From Burkholderia paludis (GTDB lineage Bacteria > Pseudomonadota > Gammaproteobacteria > Burkholderiales > Burkholderiaceae), in NCBI RefSeq assembly GCF_000732615.1, contig NZ_JPGL01000033.1:37031-101030 (forward strand): a stretch of 64,000 nucleotides of DNA, given 5' to 3'. Below the pieces are notes generated by a model. It worked only from the letters and a program-made list of their open reading frames with translations, had not been told where the DNA came from and ran no database searches. Made by a program: the position numbers and the translations under genes. This document shows, piece after piece, positions 1 through 8,900 of the stretch; the first letter of the stretch is position 1, and each line of letters starts with the position of its first letter.

Positions 1-577
1 GATCGCGGATCAGCTTCAGCACGTCGACCTGGTGGTGAATGTCGAGGAAGGTGGTGGGCTCGTCGAGCAGCAGCACGCGGCCGCCCTGCGCGAGCGCCAT
101 CGCGATGAACGCGCGCTGCCGCTCGCCGCCGGACAGTTCGGCGAGATCGCGCTTGCGCAGCGCGTGAAGATGGGTGCGCTCGATCGCGCGCTCGACGGCG
201 TCGCGATCGTCGGCGCCCGGCCGGGCGGCGATCCCGGTGTAGCAATAACGCCCGGTCGCGACGAGTTCCTCGACGAGCATGCCTTCCGGCACGAGCGGAT
301 TCTGCGCGAGCATCGCGAGCCGCTGCGCGCGCTCGCGCGGCGCGAACTCGCCGAGCGGCCGGCCGTCCAGCCACACGCGCCCGGCGGATGGCTTGATCAG
401 GCCGCCGAGCGAGCGCAGCAGCGTGCTCTTGCCGCAGCCGTTCGGCCCGCAGAGCGCGGTAATGCGGCCGGCTTCGAAGCCGACCGACAGATTGTCGAGC
501 ACGACCCGCGCGCCGAGCCTCACGTGGAGACCTTCGGCGCGCAGGACGGGCGCGACCTGGACATCGTTCATGCGCAT
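1..577 (-). CDS. Iron-siderophore ABC transporter ATPase (FecE/FhuC/OrbC type), C-terminus cut by window edge
   Basis: This is the cytoplasmic ATPase of a ferric-siderophore importer; 192 residues are present and the 3' end lies left of the window. Walker A reads GPNGCGKST about 40 residues in. The signature LSGGERQR and the Walker B stretch VLLLDEPTTFLD, typical of the FecE/FhuC subfamily, are visible near the left edge. The start at 577 is preceded by AGGGAG at good spacing; an in-frame ATG at 571 is an alternative. The gene begins 43 bp after the TonB receptor stop on the same strand, so the two are probably one iron-regulated operon. Partner permease and binding protein would lie outside the window. 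Confidence 0.88.
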   Translation of the reverse strand, partial: MRMNDVQVAPVLRAEGLHVRLGARVVLDNLSVGFEAGRITALCGPNGCGKSTLLRSLGGLIKPSAGRVWLDGRPLGEFAPRERAQRLAMLAQNPLVPEGMLVEELVATGRYCYTGIAARPGADDRDAVERAIERTHLHALRKRDLAELSGGERQRAFIAMALAQGGRVLLLDEPTTFLDIHHQVDVLKLIRD

Positions 578-620
578 GACGGCTCCCTGGCGACGGCTTG
601 CGAGCACAAAATCATGCTGT

Positions 621-2816
621 TTACCACGAATAGCGCGCAGTCAGCAGCACGTTGCGACGCTGACCGTACTGGCAGCGCGTGGTATTGCCGCAGCGGGCGA
701 CATAGGTGCGGTCGAACAGGTTGTTCGCCGACAGCACGAAGCGCCAGTGCGGAATGTCGTAGTGAACCGCCGCATCGGCAACCGTGAACGAACCGACGCT
801 CAGCGAGTTGTCGCTCGTCGCATAGCTCGAACCCATGTACTGCACGCCGGCGCCGAAGCCCATGCCGCGCAGCGGGCCGCCCGACAGCGTGTAGTCGAGC
901 CACAGCGACGCGACGTTGCGCGGCGTCGCGGTCGGCGTCTTGCCGACCGTCGGGTCCGCCGAGCTGCCTTGCGTGATCTTCACGTCCTGCAGCGTGTACG
1001 CGGCAAGCAGCTTCAGGTTGTCGGTCAGCTCCGCGGTCGCCTCGAGCTCGAGGCCGCGGCTGCGGATCTGGCCGGTCTGGACGTTGCCGGTGGAAGCCGG
1101 ATCGGGCGAGGCCGTCAGCGCGTTGTTCTGGCGCAGGTCGAACAGCGCGGCGGTCAGCGTCGCGTTCATGAAGGTCGGCTGGTACTTGACGCCGACCTCG
1201 ACCTGCTTCGAGCGCAGCGGCGTGTACGGGTTGCCGTACGCGTCGTTGCCGATCACCGGCTGGAACGACGTCGAATAGCTGACGTACGGCGCGAAGCCCG
1301 AATCGAACAGGTACATCAACCCGGCGCGGCCGCTGAACGCGCTGTTGCGCTGCGACGTGCTCGTGCCGCCGAGATTGTCGTCGGTGCGCGACGACACCCA
1401 GTCCTCACGCCCGCTCAGCACCAGCACCCAGCGCTTGTACTTCATCTGGTCCTGCACGTACAGGCCGAACTGGCGCTGCACCTGGCGCATCTGCGTGTCG
1501 TTGAACGACGGCGCGATGACCGGATCGTTGAGGGTGGTCGGGTTGTACAGGTTCAGCGCGTAGCCGCGGTACGTGTACCCCTCGTTGTCCATGAAGTTCT
1601 GGTTCGTGTAGTTGAACCCGAACAGCAGCGAGTGTTCGACCGGGCCCGTCCGGACCTTGCCGAGCAACTGGTTGTCGATGTCGACGACGTTGAAGCTCGA
1701 CTGCAGGTTCATCGCCGCGCGCTGGATCGTCTGCTGGTCCGCGCTCAGCGAATAGCCGAACAGCGCCTGGTTGTTGAGGTCCAGGTGCGAGTAGCGGAAG
1801 TTCTGCTTGAACGTCCAGTCGGTGCCGAGATGATGCTCGAAGAGGTACGCGAACGAGTACTGCGTCTTGTCGTAGTTCTCGTAGTTCGGGTTGCTGGTCG
1901 CGAGGCTCGTCGGGATCCGCTGGCCGAACTTCGTCGGCGCGACCGTGCCGTAGTACGGCAGGAAATTGTTCGAGTCCATCGTGTCGTCGCGCAGATAGCT
2001 CGCCATCAGCGTGAGCGACGTGTCGGCGTTCGGCCGGATCGTCACCGACGGCGCCACCAGCGTGCGCGTGCCGTGCACCGAATCGACCTGGTTTTGCGAA
2101 TAGGTTTCCTGCGCGATGAAGCGGTACAGCACGCGGCCGTCCGCATCGACCGGGCCCGACGTGTCGACGCCGACCCCGTAGTGGTTGTAGCTGCCCGCCA
2201 GCAGGTCGACCTGGCCGCGCTGGTAGTCGGTCGGCATCTTCGACACCATGCTGACGACGCCGCCCGGCTCGCCGAGCCCGTACATCACCGACGCCGGCCC
2301 CTTCAGCACCTCGATGCGCTCGAGCTGGTACGGGTCGACGCGCCACTGGTCGAGGGCGCGCCCCGCCACCGCGGGCATCCGCGTGCCGTCGAGATAGAAG
2401 AAGTCGGAACTGAAGCCGCGAATGTTGAACGCGTCGTTACGCGTGTCGTTGCTGTAGTAGGTCGTCACGCCGGCCGTGTAGTGCAGCGCGTCGTTCAGGT
2501 TCGTCACGTTGCGTGCGTCGAGCTGGTCGCGCCCGATCACCGACACCGACTGCGGCGTTTCGTGCAGCGGCGTATCCGTCTTCGTTGCCGACGCGCCCTG
2601 GTACGCAACGAAGCCCTGCACCGGCCCGGTCGCGGTTTCCTTGCGATCCTTCACCGCGATCGTCGGCAGCACGCCGTTCGCCGCCGCACCCGACGCCGGC
2701 GCTGCCGGCGCGGCGGGTGCCGCATCGGCGCCCGCATCCGCCGCCCACGCCGGCACCATGTTCACCGCCATACCCACCAGCACGGCAATCGTCTTCTTCT
2801 GCATCCCTGCTCGCAT
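621..2816 (-). CDS. TonB-dependent ferric-siderophore receptor
   Basis: Outer-membrane receptor of 731 residues, the usual size for FhuA/FpvA-type siderophore receptors. A signal peptide ends near AWA-ADAG. A TonB-box-like TIAVKD follows at about residue 55, then the plug domain (ETPQSVSVIGRDQL, FNIRGF, LERIEVLKGPASVMYGLGEPGG) and a beta-barrel that ends in the terminal aromatic signature RYSW. There is no N-terminal STN signalling domain, so it should not itself drive an anti-sigma cascade. GGGGAAG precedes the start at 2816; MQKK at 2804 is a possible later start. It lies downstream of the NRPS genes and upstream of the ATPase and has its own AT-rich Fur-box-like promoter, so it most likely imports the ferric form of the NRPS product. 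Confidence 0.93.
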   Translation of the reverse strand: MRAGMQKKTIAVLVGMAVNMVPAWAADAGADAAPAAPAAPASGAAANGVLPTIAVKDRKETATGPVQGFVAYQGASATKTDTPLHETPQSVSVIGRDQLDARNVTNLNDALHYTAGVTTYYSNDTRNDAFNIRGFSSDFFYLDGTRMPAVAGRALDQWRVDPYQLERIEVLKGPASVMYGLGEPGGVVSMVSKMPTDYQRGQVDLLAGSYNHYGVGVDTSGPVDADGRVLYRFIAQETYSQNQVDSVHGTRTLVAPSVTIRPNADTSLTLMASYLRDDTMDSNNFLPYYGTVAPTKFGQRIPTSLATSNPNYENYDKTQYSFAYLFEHHLGTDWTFKQNFRYSHLDLNNQALFGYSLSADQQTIQRAAMNLQSSFNVVDIDNQLLGKVRTGPVEHSLLFGFNYTNQNFMDNEGYTYRGYALNLYNPTTLNDPVIAPSFNDTQMRQVQRQFGLYVQDQMKYKRWVLVLSGREDWVSSRTDDNLGGTSTSQRNSAFSGRAGLMYLFDSGFAPYVSYSTSFQPVIGNDAYGNPYTPLRSKQVEVGVKYQPTFMNATLTAALFDLRQNNALTASPDPASTGNVQTGQIRSRGLELEATAELTDNLKLLAAYTLQDVKITQGSSADPTVGKTPTATPRNVASLWLDYTLSGGPLRGMGFGAGVQYMGSSYATSDNSLSVGSFTVADAAVHYDIPHWRFVLSANNLFDRTYVARCGNTTRCQYGQRRNVLLTARYSW

Positions 2817-2911
2817 CGCTTCCCCGTTTATCCATTGCGCGCCGAAACCGCCCTGGCGCCCCCCTGCCCCGACCGGTAACAGACCGGCATCCCAAAAATA
2901 ACCCCGGAATT

Positions 2912-2934
2912 GTAAATAATAATCACTCTTATTC
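2912..2934 (-). promoter_or_regulatory. Fur-box-like sequence upstream of the TonB receptor
   Basis: An abrupt AT-rich island in about 68% GC DNA. On the minus strand it reads GAATAAGAGTGATTATTATT and continues TAC, resembling the repeated NATWAT units of a Fur box. It sits about 100 bp upstream of the receptor start, with TTGCGA (a possible -35) just before it. The Fur call is inference from pattern similarity; no other Fur-like site was recognised in the divergent NRPS/exporter region. Confidence 0.6.
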
Positions 2935-2952
2935 GCAACACTAATTCTATTT

Positions 2953-2992
2953 GCCGGGCCGACTGAGCGGCCCGGCCGCCCCGCTCAGTCGG
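2953..2992 (-). terminator. Two mutually exclusive stem-loops at the end of the NRPS gene
   Basis: GCCGGGCCG (2953-2961) pairs perfectly with CGGCCCGGC (2968-2976) around a 6-nt loop. CCGACTGAGCGG (2959-2970) also pairs perfectly with CCGCTCAGTCGG (2981-2992), which contains the NRPS stop codon. The two structures share 2959-2970, so only one can form at a time. No U-tract follows on the minus strand, so this may be a transcript-end or processing structure rather than a classical Rho-independent terminator. Confidence 0.45.
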
Positions 2993-5900
2993 CGCCGAGC
3001 GCATCGAGCAGCGCGTCGAGCTGCCCGAGCCCGGCCAGCGCGACGCCCGCGTCGCCGCGCGCGGCCTCGACGCGCGCGCTGAACGCGCGCAGCGTGGACG
3101 CCTCGAACACGGCGCGCAGCGGCACGTCGACCGCGAAACGCCGCGACACCTGCGCGACGAGCCGCGTGGCCAGCAGCGAATGGCCGCCGAGCGCGAAGAA
3201 ATCGTCGTCCGGCGCGATCGCGTCGACGCCGAGCAGCGGCTCCCAGACCGCCGCCATCTCGTCCTCGAACGCGCTGCGCGGCGCCTGCCCGGCCGGCCCT
3301 CGCACGGCGGGCGGCTCGGGCAGCGCGCGCCGGTCGAGCTTGCCGTTCGGCGTGAGCGGCAGCGCGTCGAGCACCGCGATGTGCGCAGGCTGCATGTACG
3401 CCGGCAACTGCTGCGCGAGCGCGTCGCGCAGCCGCGCGACATCGGGCGCGACGTCCGGCGCCGCGCACACGTACGCGAGCAGGCGCGGGCCGCCGGGGCC
3501 GTCGCGCGCGATCACGACCGCCTGGCGCACGCCCTCGGCCGCGGCGAGCACCGCCTCGATCTCGCCGAGTTCGATCCGGAAGCCGCGCACCTTGACCTGA
3601 TGGTCGATCCGGCTCAGGTATTCGACGCCGCCGTCCGGGCGCCAGCGCGCGAGGTCGCCCGTGCGGTACATCCGCGTGCCGTCGGCCGCGAACGGATCGG
3701 GCACGAAACGCTCGGCCGTGAGCGACGGCCGCCCGTGATAGCCGCGTGCGAGGCCCGCGCCGCCGAGATACACCTCGCCCGCGACGCCGAGCGGCGCCGG
3801 CTGCAGCGCGGCATCGAGCACGTACAGCGTCGTGTTCGCGATCGGGCCGCCGATCGACTGGTTGACGGGCTCGACCGTGTCGATCCGCGCGGCGCTCGTC
3901 CACACGGTCGCCTCGGTCGGGCCGTACAGGTTCCACAGCTGCGTGCCGGGCGCCGCGAGCGCGCGGGCGAGATCGGCCGGCAGCGCCTCGCCGCCGCAGA
4001 ACATCCGCAGCCCGGGCGCCGGCCGCCAGCCGGCCTCGACGAGCATGCGCCAGGTCGCGGGCGTCGCCTGCATGACCTGTGCGCCGGCGAGCGCGCGCAC
4101 GAGGAAGGCCGGATCGCGCGCCTCGTCGTGACGCGCGATGTGCACGCGTGCGCCGACGACGAGCGGCAGGATCAGTTCGAGCACCGCGATGTCGAACGAC
4201 AGCGACGTGACCGCGACAAGCGTGTCGGTCGCCTCCAGGCCGGGCGCCGCCTGCATCGCGCAGATGAAGTTCGCGAGCGCGTCGTGCGTGACGACGACGC
4301 CTTTCGGACGCCCCGTCGAACCCGACGTGTAGATTGCATAGGCGGCCTGCCCCGGCGCGATGCGGGCCGCGGCGAACGGCGCGGCGTCGCCGCCGTCGTC
4401 CCGGCCATCCTGCTCCGGCGCGACGATCGGCACGCCCGGCCCGGCCGGCAGGCGCGCGCGGCCCGCGTCGTCCGCGATCGCGGCGCGCACGCCCGCATCC
4501 TCGAGCACGTAGGCGATGCGATCGAGCGGATATTCGGGGTCGAGCGGCACATAGGCCGCGCCGACCTTCCACACCGCGAGCATCGCGACCGGCATGTCGA
4601 CGCCGCGCTGCATCGCGATCGCGACGCGATCCTCGACGCCGACGCCGAGCGCGCGCAGCCGCCGGGCGAGCCGGTCGCTGCGCTGCTCGAGCGTCGCGTA
4701 ATCGAGCTGCGTATCGCCGCAGACGAGCGCGACCGCGCCGGGCACGCGCCGTGCCGTCGCCGCGATGCGCTCCGGCACCGGCCGCGCGGTATCCGGCAGG
4801 CGCGGGCCGCGGCTGAACGCGGCGATCTGCGTGCGCTGCGGCGCGTCGAGCAGCGCGATGTCGCCGAGCGTCGCGGTCGACGGTGCGGCCAGCGCCCGCA
4901 GCGCTTCGCGCAGATGCGCGCCGAGCCGGTCGATCGCGTCCGGCGCGAAACGCGTCGCGTCGTAGTTGAAGCGCACGCGCAGCGCGGACTCCACCGTCGC
5001 GACGACGCTCAGCGGATAGCCGGTCGTCTCGGCGGTCGCGAGGTCCGTGTAGCGCAGCGCGCGCGGGTCGTCGCCGTGCGCGAGCAGCGACGCGTCGAGC
5101 GGATAGTTCTCGAACACGACGAGCGTGTCGAACGCCGCGCCGGCGCCCGCCCGCAGCCGCTGGATCGCCGCGAGCGGCACGTGCTCGTGCTCGCGCAGCG
5201 CGAGGTTTTCGTCCTGCAGCGCGTGCAGCCATGCGTCGCGCGCCTGCCCGGGCGACACGTCGCGCACGATCGGCAGCGTGTTGATGAACAGGCCGACCAT
5301 CTCCTGCGCCCCCGCGACCGCATCGGGGCGGCCCGCGACGGTCGCACCGAATGCAACGGTCGACTGGCCCGTGTAGCGCGCGAGCAGCACGAGCCACGCG
5401 CCCTGCAGCAGCGTGTTCAGCGTCAGCCGCCGGGTGCGGGCGAATGCGGCCAGCGCGGCCGTTTCGTCGCTGCTCCACGCGACGTCCGCCTGCGCGTGCC
5501 GCACGGCGGGCGCCACGGCGGGCGCGGCCAGCGCGCCCGCGAGCAGCGTCGGCTCATCGGGCGCACCGATGCGCGGCGCCCAGAACGCGGCGCTCGCGGC
5601 GCCGAGCGACGCACCGTCGCCGCTGCGTTCCGGGTCCGCGGCCAGCCAGCCGAGATAGTCGCGATAGCGCGGCGGCGCGCCCGCCCAGTCGGGTGTGTCG
5701 GGCGCCCGATAGCGGCCGACGACTTCGGCCAGCACGCGTGCGCTGCTCCAGCCGTCGAGCAGCAGGTGATGGCGCGTCCACAGGAAGCGGTAGCGCTCGC
5801 CCGGCAACTGCACGAGCGCCGCGCGCATCAGCGGCGCCTGTTCGAGGTCGAACGGCGTCTCGCGCTGGCTCGCCGCGTATTCGTCGAGCGCGCGCGCCGG

Positions 5901-8900
5901 ATCGGCGGCGGCGCGCAGGTCGACGCGTGCGAGCGGCATCCGCGCCGTGCGGTCGACCCACTGCATCGGCGCGGCGCCGTCGTCCGCCAGTTTCGCGAGC
6001 GCGGTGCGCAGCACCGGATGGCGCGCCACCGTCGCATCCCACGCGGCCTCGAAGCGCGCGAGGTCGGGCGCGTCGAGCGTCAGCTCGAACTGGTTCAGGT
6101 AGCGGGCGTCGTCGGGCGCGTATTGCACTTCGAACAGGATGCCGCGCTGCATCGGCGACAGCGGATAGATATCCTCGACGCGCGCGGGCGGCAGGCCCAG
6201 TGCCGCGAGGCCCGCGGCATCGAGCGCCGCGACCGGGAAATCGGCCGGCGCGAGTGTCGCGAAATCGTCGCGTCCGGCCCGCTCGACCAGCGCGGCGAGC
6301 GCGTTGGCGAACGCGTCCGCGAGCGCGTCGACCCGTTGCGCGTCGCAGCGCGCCGTGTCGAAGGTCAGGTCGACCCGCAGCCGGTCGCGCTGCACGCGCG
6401 CATCGAGCGCGAGCGCGGCCGACGGCGCGGCGCCCGGATCGCGTTCCGCGCCGTGCGGCGCATCGGCCAGCGCGAACAGCCCGTCGTCGTCGCCGTCGAG
6501 CCCCGCGTCGACGCGGCCGAGATAGTTGAAGCGCAGGTTCGGCAGCGGCAGCGCGCGCAGCCGTGCGCGCGTCGCGTCGTCGCCGAGTTCGCGCAGCAGG
6601 CCGAAGCTCACGCCGTCGTCCGGCGTCGCGCGCAGTTGCTGGCGATTGTGCGTGAGCGCCGCGGCCGGGTCGGCCGACGCGCGCAACGCGACAGGATAGA
6701 GGCTCGTGAACCAGCCGACGCTGCGCGCGCAATCCGGCGCGCCGGGCAGCTCGTCGCGGCCGTGGCCCTCGACCTCGACCCACACGTCGGCGTCCGCGAC
6801 GCCGGCCGTGTGCGCGAGCGCCTGTGCGAACGCGGTCAGCAGCAGATCGTCGACGTGCAGCCGGCGCGCGCTGCCCGGCAGCGCGAGCAATGCGCGCGTC
6901 AACGACGCGTCGAGCGCGCGATGCGCGCGGCCCGTGCGGGCGGCGCCCGGCCCGGCCGTGCCCGCGAGGCTGTCGAGCGGCCACGCGCGGGCGCCGTCGC
7001 CGGCCCGCAGCCATGCGTCAGCCGACGCGGCCAGCGCGCCGGAGGCGAGCCGTGCGCGCCAGTCGGCCGCCCACGCATGCGCGGCGACGCCGGCATCCGG
7101 CAACGCGGCCGTGTCGCCCGCGACGATGCGCCGGTACGCATGCTCGAGTTCGTCGAACAGCACGCGCCACGACACCCCGTCGATCGCCAGATGGTGAATC
7201 GCGACGAACAGGTACGCGCCGCCGTCGTCGAGCGTCGCGTGCAGCGCGCGCAGCGTCGTGCCGGCCGCGAGATCGAGGCTGCGCTGCGCGGCATCGCACT
7301 GCGCGTCGAGGTCGGCGAGATCGCGCGCGCGGACCTGCGCGACGCAGGACGCGCGGCTCGCGGCCTGCGCGGCGTCGAACGCTTCGCGCATGCGCCAGGC
7401 GCCGGCCGCATCGCGCTGCGCGCTCAGGCGCAGCGCCGCGTGACGCGCGACGAGCACCCGGAATGCGGCGTCCAGCGCGGCCGGATCGAGCGACGCGGTC
7501 GTGCGCACCAGCACCGACTGGTTCCAGTGCGCGGGATTCGGCAGATCCAGCGCGAAGAAGCGCGCCTGCGCCGGCGTCGGCGTCCAGTCGCCGCCCGCGT
7601 TCGCCGCCGGAGCGGCGGCGCGCGGCGCGCCGGCGGCGGGCGCCGCCGCTAGCGGCGTCGCGACCTGCGCGAGCGCCGCGATCGTCTGATGCTCGAACAC
7701 CTGGCGCGGCGTCAGCTTGATCCCCGCGCGACGCGCGCGGCCGATGATCTGCAGGCTCAGGATCGAGTCGCCGCCGAGATCGAAGAAATTCGCGTGGCGG
7801 CCGACCGACGGCACGCGCAGCACCTGCTGCCAGAGCTGCGCGAGCGTCGTTTCCAGTTCGCCCTGGGGCGGTGCGTCGTCCGCGGCCGGTGCGGCGGCCG
7901 GCTGCGGCTGCGGCAGCGCGCGCCGGTCGAGCTTGCCGTTCGGCGTGAGCGGCATGCGCTCGATCGCGAGCACGTGCGCGGGCACCATGTAGTCGGGCAG
8001 ATGCGCGGCGAGATGCGCGCGCCACGCGGCCGGATCGGCGGACACGCCGGCCCGCGGCACGACGTACGCGAGCAGTTGCTGCGCGCCGTCGTCGCGCGCG
8101 GCGCCGATCACCTCGGCCTGCGCGACGTCCGGATGGTTGCGCAGCACGTGTGCGACCTCGCGCGGCTCGACCCGGTAGCCGCGAATCTTCAGTTGATCGT
8201 CCGCGCGGCCGACGAACAGGATCGACCCGTCGTCGGTCCAGCGCACCCGGTCGCCGCTGCGGTACAGGCGCTCGCCGGTTCCGCGCGGGTCGGGCACGAA
8301 GCGCTCGGCGGTCAGCGCCGGGCGGCCGAGATAGCCGCGCGCGACGCCCGGGCCGCCGAGATACAGCTCGCCGTCGACGCCGGCCGGCACCGGTTCGAGC
8401 CGCGCGTCGAGGATCTGCGCGTACGCGTTCGGCAGCGGCCGACCGACCGGCACCTCGGCCCCGCCCGCGCGCGGCTCGACCTGCGCGGCGAGCACGCCGA
8501 CCGTCGTCTCGGTCGGCCCGTAGTGATTGAAGATCCGGCACGCGGGCCGAAGCGCGCGAACCTGCTCGGCGAGCGCCATCGGCAGCGGTTCGCCGCCGAG
8601 CACGAGCGCGCGGGCGGGCAACGCGCGCTCGGGGCGGTCGCCCTGCAGCAGCGCGGCCAGGTGGCTCGGCACGATCTTCAGCACGTCGATCGCATGGCGC
8701 GCGACGTAGTCCGCGAACCGGCCCGGATCGAACGCGCATTCGGCGTCGGGCAGGTACAGCGCGGAGCCGCTGGCAAGCGCGCCGAACAGCACCGTGTGCC
8801 CGAGATCGGCCGCGACCGTCGACACCATCGCCATGCGCAGGTCGTCGCCCCAGCCGAACCGCTCGACGACGCCGAGCGCGTAGTCCGCGAGCGCGCCGTG

